From Alkalibaculum bacchi (lineage in GTDB: Bacteria; Bacillota; Clostridia; Eubacteriales; Alkalibacteraceae): 18,618 nt of DNA. The stretch lies in the NCBI RefSeq assembly GCF_937875145.1, contig NZ_CALNCS010000226.1, forward strand, positions 1 to 18,618, given 5' to 3'. The notes beneath the pieces are model-generated. The model worked only from the letters and a program-made list of their open reading frames with translations. It had not been told where the DNA came from and did no database searches. The translations under genes were made by a program, and so were the position numbers. Positions 1 to 7,469 of this stretch are shown piece after piece; the first letter of the stretch is position 1; every line of letters starts with the position of its first letter.

Positions 1-3
1 CTA

Positions 4-25
4 CACCTCGCCTAAAGGCGAGGTG
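4..25. terminator. 9-bp perfect hairpin at window edge
   Basis: CACCTCGCC (4-12) pairs perfectly with GGCGAGGTG (17-25) around a TAAA loop. The stem is much more GC-rich than its surroundings, which is typical of an intrinsic terminator. No T run follows on the + strand, and the - strand side runs off the window after three bases, so terminator function is not proven. Confidence 0.4.
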
Positions 26-27
26 AT

Positions 28-147
28 TTACACTATTAACTTTGTTTGTTTCTTAGACTGCAAAAACAAATAGGTAAGCTCGTTGGTTGCGTCTATACCT
101 TCCTTTGTCTGTCCTCCTATAGTCACAGCCTCCCAGTGGGCACTCCT
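28..147 (-). other. possible C-terminal remnant of a gene
   Basis: A 39-codon open stretch on the minus strand, from just inside a stop codon at 148-150 to a TAA at 28-30. It reads GGQTKEGIDATNEL followed by a short hydrophobic stretch and a basic tail. It looks protein-like, but it has no credible start or ribosome binding site and lies directly before the 4-25 hairpin. It could be the tail of a decayed gene or chance. I recognise no family. The remaining bases up to 410 hold only a weak 6-bp hairpin (170-185) and no gene that I can support. Confidence 0.15.
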
Positions 148-410
148 TTATTCTCCTTATAGGCAAAATATCCTACAATTAGGATTTGTTCTACTTATTC
201 ATGCTTATTTTTATACATAGATATTTTAAATAGCCTTATGAAGTCGCTATTAGTTCAATAATTATTGATTTTCTACTTCTATATTCTACTGCTAATTCCT
301 CGCTTTACATTTGAGCTGCTTTATAAGCAATGTTTCATCGGTAGGTAGATAGGTATTCATTTGAAAATTAGAGATTTTTCATAAGAGTTACAAAAATGAA
401 GAGTAGATAG

Positions 411-464
411 ATTGTTGTTATAATTCTAATGATTTTATAAAATCATTAGAATTATAACAACAAT
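411..464. repeat. perfect 54-bp AT-rich palindrome
   Basis: Two 27-bp arms are exact reverse complements with no loop: the left arm begins ATTGTTGTTATAATTC and the right arm ends GAATTATAACAACAAT. The centre is TTTTATAAAA. It starts 13 bp beyond the stop codon of the minus-strand gene at 477-800. As RNA it would form a very long hairpin able to end or protect that transcript, although no U run follows it. As DNA it could extrude a cruciform. Perfect symmetry suggests recent formation or selection. Confidence 0.9.
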
Positions 465-476
465 AACAGCAAAATA

Positions 477-800
477 TCATAATAACTTTCTATTTTCATA
501 ATCTTCTTTTTGATACAGTAACTCTCCACCATTAAGAATATTTGATACAACTATATCCCCCTTTTTTATTGCCATTTCTACTTCTTGGCTCGTCAGTGAG
601 ATAATATCAAAAGGAGTGTCAAGCTTGATATCAGCAGAATAAAAAATCCGGCGAATTTGCACTCTTTTACGAAAGCTGCTTTTATTTTCATTCCAAACTA
701 CTAAAAAAAGTTTAATCGTCTTTAAATCAAGAACATAAATTTGCTCTGCATCTATTCTTTTAATCAATTGGCTAATGATCGGTTCATAGCTCTTATCCAT
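477..800 (-). CDS. nucleotidyltransferase-like protein lacking the catalytic motif
   Basis: A 107-aa protein. Its second half (about residues 28-100) resembles the C-terminal part of small MNT/KNTase-fold nucleotidyltransferases: a hydrophobic strand LFLVVW, a basic helix with RKRVQIRR, a strand DTPFDIISLT, and an ending NGGELLYQKE. In active members a GSxxxG...DxD signature sits between the first strand (here EQIYVLD) and the LFLVV strand. Here that segment is missing and the usual acidic position before LFLVV is a lysine (TIKLFLVV), so I infer an inactive or truncated member. No HEPN partner is adjacent. The ATG follows GGGGGAGG by 6 nt. A TATAAT box and a LexA-type box lie just upstream. 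The family call rests on overall pattern only. Confidence 0.6.
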   Translation of the reverse strand: MDKSYEPIISQLIKRIDAEQIYVLDLKTIKLFLVVWNENKSSFRKRVQIRRIFYSADIKLDTPFDIISLTSQEVEMAIKKGDIVVSNILNGGELLYQKEDYENRKLL

Positions 801-815
801 TAAATCCTCCCCCTG

Positions 816-833
816 TCAGAACTTACGTTCTGA
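816..833. promoter_or_regulatory. LexA/DinR-type SOS box candidate
   Basis: TCAGAAC-TTAC-GTTCTGA is a 7-bp inverted repeat whose core is GAAC-N4-GTTC, the core of the Gram-positive LexA (DinR) operator. It lies a few bases downstream of the -10 box of the 477-800 gene, over the expected transcription start and before its ribosome binding site, where a bound repressor would block transcription. Confidence 0.5.
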
Positions 834-837
834 TACT

Positions 838-843
838 ATTATA
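838..843 (-). promoter_or_regulatory. -10 box for the nucleotidyltransferase-like gene
   Basis: A perfect TATAAT on the minus strand, 38-43 bp before the ATG at 800. The best -35 candidate 17 bp further upstream (TGGTTA) is poor, so the promoter may be weak or use an activator. Confidence 0.5.
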
Positions 844-928
844 CCCCAACATTTGGAAATTAACCAGGAAAAATTAAGTGTTTTTACATTTTAAATGTAT
901 TTTGTTCATTAAAATCAAAGATAATACC

Positions 929-949
929 AAAAAAACCCCCATTAGGGGG
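929..949 (-). terminator. intrinsic terminator of the catalase gene
   Basis: On the minus strand CCCCC-TAAT-GGGGG is followed directly by seven T residues. It sits 37 bp past the catalase stop codon. This is a standard rho-independent terminator. Confidence 0.85.
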
Positions 950-985
950 CGAAAAACGAATAGCTGGACACTGATTGCTGGTAGC

Positions 986-3007
986 TTAAAGTGCTACTTC
1001 CCTTTTCCAGTGTCTATGCATTGAGATATCATGAATCATCTTTTGTACATTCGTATTGTCTATTATAGTAACTCCTGTTTGGCCTTTCATTTTAGGATTT
1101 AATAGACTAGAAGCAGAATTTGAAACAGCTAGTGGCTTGTAATGTATAAAGGTTTCATTAATATATCTCTTTACATCAGCCTGGAAAGTATCACAGCCTT
1201 GATCTCCTAAAAGTACAATGATTCCATCGTGAAGAACTGGATCCGTTGACAATAGAGTATAAATGGGTATGTGATTATTTCCATTGCTGTCCTGTACAGG
1301 ACTAAGGGACTGAGCAATAATCTCAGGTTTGGCTTTTGCAGTCGTTAAGGCAGTTACAATGTTTTCATATTCGTTTACATCAAATCCATTCGATACAATG
1401 ATTCCTATTTTTAAAGTGTCTGCCTTTTTCACTGTATTTTCTTGGCTAAGAGCTGGAGATACTTTTTCATAAACAGATTGTTGTGTTTTTGGAGGATTTA
1501 CCCCAATAAACTGAGCTACTTGTGTCATCATGTCCGTATTGATGCTTCCAAACATATCAACTACCTGTTGCCTAATATCCATGCATTTTACTTTAGCAAG
1601 CTCAAATTTAAAGGCTTCAATAATATGCTGTTTCTCAACTTCACTCATGCTGTTGTAAAACATTGCGGCCTGAGAGAAATGATCTTTAAAGCTGTCACTT
1701 CTCTCCCTGATTTTGCTTCCGTGAACCGTCTCTTGATAATGGGCATAGCCCCCTTCACTTTCAGGGATCGTTTTTGGCGTATTATTTGCCATAGAATTTG
1801 CATGATAGCTCACCTTGCTTGTATTAATTGTCATTCTGTGGTATCCATCTCTTTGATTATTGTGGAAAGGAACTACAGGGCGATTAATAGGAATTTCATG
1901 GAAGTTTGGGCCTCCAAGTCGTATTAACTGGGTATCCGTATAAGAGAACAATCTGCCCTGAAGTAAAGGATCGTTGGTAAAATCAATCCCCGGAACTACA
2001 TTCCCAGGATGAAAAGCAACTTGCTCTACTTCAGCGAAGAAATTGTCTACATTTTTATTGAGAGTCATTTTTCCAATGATTTTTACTGGGATGTCCTCTT
2101 CTGGCCAAATCTTTGTAGGATCTAATACATCAAAATCAAACTTAAATTCATCTTCTTCAGGAAGGAGTTGAACGCCTAACTCAAACTCTGGATAATCTCC
2201 GCAGTCAATAGCTGATTGAATATCTTTACGATTAAAATCTGGATCTTTGCCCGCTATTTTTTGCGTTTCATCCCACACCAGTGAATGTACACCTAAAACA
2301 GGCTTCCAATGAAATTTGACAAAAGTGGCCTTTCCCTCTTTGTTAATCCATCTGAAGGTATGGACGCCAAAGCCTTCCATCATACGAAAACTTCTTGGTA
2401 AAGCGCGATCAGACATAACCCACATAACCATATGAGCAGACTCTTGATTGTTTACAATAAAATCCCAAAAAGTGTCATGAGCACTTGAAGCTTGAGGAAC
2501 TTCCGTATCTGGCTCAGGTTTATGAGCATGGATAAAATCTGGAAACTTTATGGCATCTTGTATAAAAAACACAGGCATATTATTTGAAACTAAATCGTAA
2601 TTGCCTTCTTGAGTATAGAATTTAACAGCAAAACCTCTTACATCTCGAACCGTATCTGCAGAACCTCTAAAACCAGCAACTGTGGAAAATCTTACAAATA
2701 CAGGTGTCTTCACATTGGGGTCTTGTAAAAAGCCTGCTTTTGTATAGTTGGCCATAGATTCATAAAGAGTAAATTCACCATGAACCCCTGTTCCTCTAGC
2801 GTGGACTACTCGTTCTGGAATTCTCTCATGATCAAAGTGGGTTATTTTTTCTCTAAAATGAAAATCCTCCATTAAAGTAGGGCCTCTTTCCCCTGCTTTT
2901 AAAGAAAATTCATCTTCTGATAAAGGCAATCCGTGATTGGTAGTGAGAACTTTGTCACTGTCATCAACTTTAAACTGTTCTAGTTGCTCTTGCTTCTTGT
3001 TATCCAT
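986..3007 (-). CDS. katE: large-subunit heme catalase (HPII/KatE type)
   Basis: Decomposes hydrogen peroxide to water and oxygen in the cytoplasm. From the ATG at 3007 it is 673 aa. It has the distal-pocket His of VVHARGTG (residue 69), the Asn of DLVSNNMPVFF (142/143) and the proximal heme-ligand Tyr of RLFSYTDTQ (356). After the catalase core (to about residue 500) there is a C-terminal flavodoxin/DJ-1-like domain (about 530-673, starting LKIGIIVSNGF). That domain and the length place it in the large-subunit clade with E. coli HPII and Bacillus KatE-type enzymes rather than the ~480-aa small catalases. A GTG at 3016 is in frame, but AGGTG lies 6 nt before the ATG and overlaps the GTG, so the ATG is preferred. 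The gene is single, with its own terminator. The symbol is by clade. Confidence 0.95.
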   Translation of the reverse strand: MDNKKQEQLEQFKVDDSDKVLTTNHGLPLSEDEFSLKAGERGPTLMEDFHFREKITHFDHERIPERVVHARGTGVHGEFTLYESMANYTKAGFLQDPNVKTPVFVRFSTVAGFRGSADTVRDVRGFAVKFYTQEGNYDLVSNNMPVFFIQDAIKFPDFIHAHKPEPDTEVPQASSAHDTFWDFIVNNQESAHMVMWVMSDRALPRSFRMMEGFGVHTFRWINKEGKATFVKFHWKPVLGVHSLVWDETQKIAGKDPDFNRKDIQSAIDCGDYPEFELGVQLLPEEDEFKFDFDVLDPTKIWPEEDIPVKIIGKMTLNKNVDNFFAEVEQVAFHPGNVVPGIDFTNDPLLQGRLFSYTDTQLIRLGGPNFHEIPINRPVVPFHNNQRDGYHRMTINTSKVSYHANSMANNTPKTIPESEGGYAHYQETVHGSKIRERSDSFKDHFSQAAMFYNSMSEVEKQHIIEAFKFELAKVKCMDIRQQVVDMFGSINTDMMTQVAQFIGVNPPKTQQSVYEKVSPALSQENTVKKADTLKIGIIVSNGFDVNEYENIVTALTTAKAKPEIIAQSLSPVQDSNGNNHIPIYTLLSTDPVLHDGIIVLLGDQGCDTFQADVKRYINETFIHYKPLAVSNSASSLLNPKMKGQTGVTIIDNTNVQKMIHDISMHRHWKREVAL

Positions 3008-3072
3008 CTTATACACCTACCCATATTTTGTTAATAACTTTCTCACTAGTGTTATGCCCCTATTGGGAAACC

Positions 3073-3100
3073 TTTATTCATAACAATTATTAAACGTCAA
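3073..3100 (-). promoter_or_regulatory. candidate catalase promoter with PerR-like box
   Basis: On the minus strand TTGACG (3095-3100) is followed 16 bp later by AATAAA (3073-3078). Bases 3078-3092 match 11 of 14 fixed positions of the Bacillus PerR box (TTATAATnATTATAA) and fill the spacer, a position suited to peroxide-sensitive repression. The match is imperfect and lies inside an AT-rich repeat array, so chance is possible. Confidence 0.3.
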
Positions 3101-3147
3101 TTGAACAATTATTAAACAATAGTTGAACCGTTGGTAAAACAATTGTA
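3082..3147. repeat. three tandem 22-bp AT-rich units
   Basis: Units at 3082-3103, 3104-3125 and 3126-3147 share the register AACAATTATTAAAC / TTG. The first two agree at 18 of 22 positions and the third is diverged. The segment 3115-3140 matches 13730-13755, downstream of aroD, at 21 of 26 positions, suggesting a dispersed repeat family. Confidence 0.6.
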
Positions 3148-3277
3148 TATGACAATATCTGAAACAAATATGGGTTTAGTGCACTTAATCATAATGGCCT
3201 TACATGAAATGGTCAACGAAACTAGTACTCACCAATAAACGGCTACAAAGTTCTGCTTTCAGCTTTCCACATTCCGC

Positions 3278-3733
3278 TTACTTATGAATTAGTTTCAATA
3301 CAAAGGCCAACATACCCGAAGTAATCAACGGTCCCACGGGGACCCCTCCTAAAAAGGACGCTGCTATTACTGCTCCAAAGATTAAAGAAGGCATAATATT
3401 TCCATGGCCCTGCACTGTTAGGTACTGTACACCTAAGCCACTTAAATATGTAGTAAAAAGTGAAATCAGCATTGCAATAATGCCAATCCACGATGTAAAC
3501 ACATTTTTAATATTCCCTAAATTAATTTCCCCACTAGCAATGGGAATTAGAATAGCTGCAATTAATAGCACTAATCCTATAGACATCCCGTAACTTTCTA
3601 TAGTTGGGAAAAGATATTTATCTAAGCTTAAAAGCTTAATCAATAACAACAAACAGGATGCAATAGCTACAGAATTGGCCTTACCTAAAAGTGAAATGCC
3701 AAGAATGGCAAACAAAATAATATTCGATTCCAG
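3278..3733 (-). CDS. UPF0756 (DUF441, YtwI-like) membrane protein, probable CTG start
   Basis: A very hydrophobic protein with about four membrane segments and the family hallmarks ASCLLLLIKLL near the N terminus, VLLIAAILIPIASGEI in the middle, and GGVPVGPLITSGMLAF near the C terminus. Its function is unknown. An in-frame TTG at 3715 gives 145 aa but has no ribosome binding site. Six codons upstream, CTG (3733) follows AAGGGGTG by 7 nt and gives an N terminus (M)ESNIILFAILGI that fits the family and its length (151 aa), so I choose CTG. A stop codon lies four codons before the CTG. No terminator is visible between it and the catalase promoter region; 3148-3277 holds nothing I recognise. Confidence 0.85.
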   Translation of the reverse strand: MESNIILFAILGISLLGKANSVAIASCLLLLIKLLSLDKYLFPTIESYGMSIGLVLLIAAILIPIASGEINLGNIKNVFTSWIGIIAMLISLFTTYLSGLGVQYLTVQGHGNIMPSLIFGAVIAASFLGGVPVGPLITSGMLAFVLKLIHK

Positions 3734-3813
3734 TTCAAATCACCCCTTTGAAAAATTTGATTCCTTAGTAGTATATTCTTGCATAAAATCTTACATTACA
3801 AATAAACAAAAAC

Positions 3814-3841
3814 TTGACAATCACTTTCACAAATATATCTT
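3814..3841 (+). promoter_or_regulatory. possible promoter upstream of the DUF3810 gene
   Basis: A perfect TTGACA (3814-3819) is followed 16 bp later by TATCTT (3836-3841). It would give a leader of about 170 nt. An alternative is the TATAAT at 3916-3921, whose -35 region is weak. I cannot choose between them from sequence. Confidence 0.35.
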
Positions 3842-3940
3842 TATGGGAGGTATACTTTTTTTAAAAAATTCTCAAATCCAAATCTTGGTATCTATTAATG
3901 AAATAGAAAGTGCGATATAATATTTTATATAACGAAGCTT

Positions 3941-3971
3941 TATCCAGCAAGTTTTCACCCTTTGCTGGATA
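3941..3971. promoter_or_regulatory. 10-bp inverted repeat in the leader of the DUF3810 gene
   Basis: TATCCAGCAA (3941-3950) and TTGCTGGATA (3962-3971) are perfect reverse complements around an 11-nt spacer. It starts about 20 bp after a TATAAT and ends 30 bp before AGGAGG, so it could be a repressor operator or an RNA hairpin near the start of the transcript. No T run follows. Confidence 0.45.
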
Positions 3972-4015
3972 TTATGTATATTAACGGTATTATTATTGAA
4001 AGGAGGGATAGAAGT

Positions 4016-5080
4016 ATGGTTGTTAGTATTTTCATTGCTTTTATAGCATTTCTTACGTGGCTTCTTACAATTTTTGCATCTAAAAACCCTGAAACTGTAG
4101 AGTCTATGTACTCTTCAACAATTTATCCATACATAGCAAAATTCCTTAGCGCCTTTAATGGATTCGTTCCCATATCCCTTGCTGAAATTTTACTCTTTGT
4201 CTTATTGTTGTTTTTAGTGTTACTACTATTAAAACCTAAATTGTTCTTTAATAAAAAAACTCAATTTTTTCATTTTTTAGTAAGAACAATAAGTTTATTA
4301 TATATTGGTTTTTATCTATTATGGGGTTTTAATTATTACAGGCTTGATTACATAGAAATCGCGAATATGAACACTGAACCTGCTACTATGCAAGAATTAG
4401 AAGAACTTACTGTTCAAACTATAAGGAAAATAAACCTCGTTCGTCAAGGTTTACAAGAAGACTCTAATGGGGTATTTGTTTTAAAAGATTCTTTTGGTGA
4501 ATTAAGCAAAAAAGCACAAAAGGCATTTTACAAAGAAGACAACGATCTATTATTTCCTATTAACGGACATGCAAAACCGATTTTTTTATCTCAGTGGATG
4601 AGCTTTACGGGAATTATGGGAATTTACATTCCTTATACTTTTGAACCAAATATAAATACGGATATTCCTCCCCAGAATCTTCCATCAACTATTATTCACG
4701 AAATGGCACATCAACGGGGTTTTGCTAAGGAAGAAGAGGCAAACTTTATCGCTTATAAAGTATCCACCAATCATTCAGATCCAATTTTTCAATATTCAGG
4801 TTACTATCTAGCAATGCAGTATTTAATGGAGGAAATGCACAAATTAGATGAGAGCAGTTATAAAATAATTTACTCGACTATTAGCGATGCTGTAAAACGA
4901 GATATGGAATACAGCAGAAATTACTGGAAAGCAAAAGAAGGAAAAGCCGAGGAATTAGCCCATAAACTAAACGACAATTACCTAAAAGCCAACAATCAGA
5001 CACAAGGCATCCTAAGTTATAATGGCGTTGTAAAACTTTTATTATCTGATTTTAAAGACACTTCTTCTAACAGTAATTGA
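4016..5080 (+). CDS. DUF3810-type membrane protein with HExxH metallopeptidase motif
   Basis: A 354-aa protein with three hydrophobic segments in the first ~110 residues (starting MVVSIFIAFIAFLTWLLT, then ISLAEILLFVLLLFLVLLLL, then LLYIGFYLLWGFNYYR), followed by a soluble domain. That domain contains IIHEMAHQRGF, an HExxH zinc-binding motif, with the acidic run AKEEEANFIAY shortly after, which may supply the third ligand. This matches the DUF3810 layout. A membrane-bound zinc protease is the inferred role; the substrate is unknown. The ATG at 4016 follows AGGAGG by 9 nt. The longer frame from 3962 has no ribosome binding site. It appears to be monocistronic, converging on the nitroreductase gene. 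Confidence 0.85.
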   Translation: MVVSIFIAFIAFLTWLLTIFASKNPETVESMYSSTIYPYIAKFLSAFNGFVPISLAEILLFVLLLFLVLLLLKPKLFFNKKTQFFHFLVRTISLLYIGFYLLWGFNYYRLDYIEIANMNTEPATMQELEELTVQTIRKINLVRQGLQEDSNGVFVLKDSFGELSKKAQKAFYKEDNDLLFPINGHAKPIFLSQWMSFTGIMGIYIPYTFEPNINTDIPPQNLPSTIIHEMAHQRGFAKEEEANFIAYKVSTNHSDPIFQYSGYYLAMQYLMEEMHKLDESSYKIIYSTISDAVKRDMEYSRNYWKAKEGKAEELAHKLNDNYLKANNQTQGILSYNGVVKLLLSDFKDTSSNSN

Positions 5081-5103
5081 ACAATGGCCTTGCTAAGTTC
5101 TAA

Positions 5104-5141
5104 GTAAAGTCAGCAGGTCGCTCCGCGACCGCTGATTTTAC
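5104..5141. terminator. bidirectional terminator between converging genes
   Basis: GTAAAGTCAGC-A-GGTCGC and GCGACC-GCTGATTTTAC form a ~17-bp stem with one bulge and a TCC loop. A/T-rich ends flank a GC-rich core, so it can serve both the DUF3810 gene (+) and the nitroreductase gene (-). Confidence 0.75.
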
Positions 5142-5168
5142 CTGACCACCTGACCACCTGACCACCTG
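5141..5168. repeat. 3.5 copies of an 8-bp tandem repeat
   Basis: CCTGACCA is repeated exactly at 5141-5148, 5149-5156 and 5157-5164, with CCTG following. It lies in the gap between the terminator stem and the nitroreductase stop codon. It is a slippage-prone short repeat with no evident function. Confidence 0.9.
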
Positions 5169-5174
5169 ATCGCC

Positions 5175-5693
5175 TTACCACCTTCCATAACGAATCTTAT
5201 CATATGGCAATTCGTCTTCATCGTAAGGTTGCTTTTCCTCCCCAGGATATCCCATTCCAATGATGCATTCTACAGAGTATTGTGCTGGTATACCTAAAAC
5301 ACTTTTTACAAAGTCACTTGAACTATTTCCATCTTTCGTTTCTCTATTTCTCACTTGGCACCAACAAGCCCCCAATCCTTGTCCATGGGCTTCTAGAAGT
5401 AATATGGTAGCGATAATAGATGCGTCTTCAATCCATATATCTGTAACTGTAGGGTCTCCTACAATAACGATGCAGGCAGAAGCGTCGGCTAAAAAGCTTG
5501 AACCTACTTCTCTACACTGAGATAATTGATTGAACTGTTCCTTTTCTGTGACTGCTATAAGATTCCAAGGTCTCTTCCCCCTTGACGAAGGAGCTGTTAA
5601 AGCACCTTGCAAAATAGCTTTAAGCTTGTCTTTTTCTACTTCTCTGTCTTCAAACTTCCGAATACTTCTTCTTGTTTTGATTATATCTAACAT
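5175..5693 (-). CDS. nitroreductase-family FMN oxidoreductase
   Basis: A 172-aa single-domain flavoprotein of the nitroreductase superfamily, expected to use FMN and NAD(P)H. It begins MLDIIKTRRSIRKF, the family's phosphate-contacting RRSxRxF segment. It also has the FMN-contacting APSSRGKRPWNL (about 35-46), the helix IIATILLLEAHGQGLGACW with its Gly-rich turn, and IIGMGYPGEEKQP near the C terminus. The in-vivo substrate cannot be told from sequence. An in-frame GTG at 5702 overlaps the ribosome binding site AGGAG; the ATG at 5693 lies 8 nt after that site and is the likelier start. Confidence 0.92.
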   Translation of the reverse strand: MLDIIKTRRSIRKFEDREVEKDKLKAILQGALTAPSSRGKRPWNLIAVTEKEQFNQLSQCREVGSSFLADASACIVIVGDPTVTDIWIEDASIIATILLLEAHGQGLGACWCQVRNRETKDGNSSSDFVKSVLGIPAQYSVECIIGMGYPGEEKQPYDEDELPYDKIRYGRW

Positions 5694-5731
5694 ACTTGTC
5701 ACTCCTTTCCTCTAAAAAACTATTTTCTTAT

Positions 5732-5759
5732 AGTATACACCTTTTCCTAAAGAAACCAA
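5732..5759 (-). promoter_or_regulatory. candidate nitroreductase promoter
   Basis: On the minus strand TTGGTT (5754-5759) and TATACT (5732-5737) are 16 bp apart, 39 bp before the ATG, with TG directly before the -10 box. Confidence 0.45.
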
Positions 5760-5876
5760 TACTTCAACAAGCAACAATATCATACAAATTTCTACAGTAT
5801 ATGATAAAATAAAAATTATCCCACAAATATTTATATTCTATAACATGCTTTTTATTTCAAAAGGAGTAGATCACAT

Positions 5877-7466
5877 ATGGTTGACGCAAATATCATTAAA
5901 TTTCCAGAAATAAAACTTGCAACAGAAGATTTTGAAGTTGAGTTTGATATGGAACTTGAAGCCGTAGGCTATCAGAAAGAAGAAATTAGAAACGGGCTAA
6001 ATTATATTGATGCACAGTTAATATCCATTCATAGAAGAGTAGATGAATTAAACAAGGAGATAGATGGTTTAACGAATCATTCAGACGGTATTGATTACAT
6101 AATTGCAGTTAGTAGTGGTATCCTTGCAGGAATTATAGATTCATTTTGGGTTGGCAAATTTGATTTTGAAAATGGTAAGGATTGGGGTAATGATAAGGTC
6201 AATAACTTTGTTGTTAAAATGGCACAAACGCAAGGATACGAGGGTGATAACCTTGAAGGAGCAATTAGATACTTAGAAAGTGGAAAAAAACATGGAAATT
6301 CTGGAATAAGGAGCGGATTTGGAGCACCAAGTGACAGCACTACAAATGAACTTGGTGGACCTCTTCAACACCATTTGCGTGATTTTGCACATCACCCAAC
6401 CCCTATGGGTCTCATGTTTTCTTTACTCACCCAATTTACTGAAAAAGCATACGGAACGGATACGAATGGACATTTTATAGTAGTTAATATAAAAGATAAG
6501 GCATACATTGGTAAAGATATTCCACAAAAGCTTTTATTCGGCTCTGTATTCTGGTTTCTTCATCTCGTCAGTGATATGGCAGGATCAAATAAATACCATG
6601 GTGCTGGAACTGGTTTGCCTGGACCTTTGCTTTCACTTGCAAAAGAATTATCCGTACTTCCTTTCTTTAAAAACATTCATATTGGCGAGAATACATTTTC
6701 GGAGTGGCTTTCTAAGCTATTTAATGGAACTTTACTTGGTGAGCACAATTCAGAGGGGAAAGTTATTGACAAGGTTCGATTTGATTTGCGAGCAGAATTA
6801 GGAGTAGCACATGAACTTGGACGTCAGGCAATACCGGTTATAATCAATGAATGTATTGTACGAGGCTTCTACTTCATTCGTCGACTTGGAATGGAGATAA
6901 AAGAAAAAGGTATAAGAGAGCTAGGTGAGCTAGGCAGAGTAGACTGGGACAAAGTCAAGCCTACTAAGAATCGCACCATTGTACGGATGCTAACAATTGC
7001 AACAGGTACATTTACAATGATTGACTTAGGTGATGCTGCAATACGAGGAGGCATAGAATCAATGAAGTCAGCTGGAAATCCATCAATGTTTGCTAAAGAA
7101 TTCGTTTTGCGTGTAAACTTTGTTGGAGTAGGAAGATTTGCCATTGCAGTGGGAACAGATGTATCAATGGGTATTAAAAACGATAAGCTTCGAAATGAGA
7201 GAATGGCCCTTCATAGCAAGCAATTGCACTTCATGAATGCAAAAATATATTATATGCAAGCAGATTCTTGGGTAGCTGCCCAAACAACGGAAAGAACTTT
7301 AAATGAGACAGCCGAAGTAATGAAAAGAGCAACTATATTTACAATGGAAACATGGAAAGCCAATAGAGAATCAATGAATAATATCGGTACATATCGCCAA
7401 GGTATTGAAAAACATAATCCTGGATTAATCAAAGATATTCATTCTGTTTTAAAATGGGGGTTATAA
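5877..7466 (+). CDS. uncharacterised 529-aa protein with paired His/Asp motifs
   Basis: I do not recognise a named family. It has an acidic, helical N terminus (1-68), a hydrophobic Gly-rich segment IIAVSSGILAGIIDSFWVG (75-93, possibly membrane-inserted), then HHLRDFAHHPTPMGL (165-179), FLHLVSDMAGS (227-237) and GTGLPGPLLSLAKELS (244-259). The spacing of H165/H166/D169/H172/H173 and H229/D233 resembles a metal-binding or hydrolase centre; this is inference. The C-terminal half is amphipathic and helical, with a second Ala/Gly/Ile-rich stretch (370-390). The ATG follows AAAGGAG by 10 nt. It lies 3 bp before the coiled-coil gene, so the two are surely co-transcribed. The isolated two-gene layout would fit a stress, toxin or defence module, without direct proof. 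Confidence 0.8.
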   Translation: MVDANIIKFPEIKLATEDFEVEFDMELEAVGYQKEEIRNGLNYIDAQLISIHRRVDELNKEIDGLTNHSDGIDYIIAVSSGILAGIIDSFWVGKFDFENGKDWGNDKVNNFVVKMAQTQGYEGDNLEGAIRYLESGKKHGNSGIRSGFGAPSDSTTNELGGPLQHHLRDFAHHPTPMGLMFSLLTQFTEKAYGTDTNGHFIVVNIKDKAYIGKDIPQKLLFGSVFWFLHLVSDMAGSNKYHGAGTGLPGPLLSLAKELSVLPFFKNIHIGENTFSEWLSKLFNGTLLGEHNSEGKVIDKVRFDLRAELGVAHELGRQAIPVIINECIVRGFYFIRRLGMEIKEKGIRELGELGRVDWDKVKPTKNRTIVRMLTIATGTFTMIDLGDAAIRGGIESMKSAGNPSMFAKEFVLRVNFVGVGRFAIAVGTDVSMGIKNDKLRNERMALHSKQLHFMNAKIYYMQADSWVAAQTTERTLNETAEVMKRATIFTMETWKANRESMNNIGTYRQGIEKHNPGLIKDIHSVLKWGL

Positions 7467-7469
7467 GCT

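Noticed and set aside
28..147. Insertion-sequence right end or TnpB guide-RNA remnant
   Set aside because: The hairpin and short frame gave a superficial resemblance, but no transposase sequence, target duplication or partner end is visible.
1442..1927. 161-aa open frame on the + strand inside the catalase gene
   Set aside because: It is antisense to a well-conserved catalase, has no ribosome binding site and encodes no recognisable protein.
3675..3920. 81-aa + strand frame across the start of the UPF0756 gene
   Set aside because: It overlaps the UPF0756 start antisense, lacks a ribosome binding site and ends in the promoter region of the DUF3810 gene.
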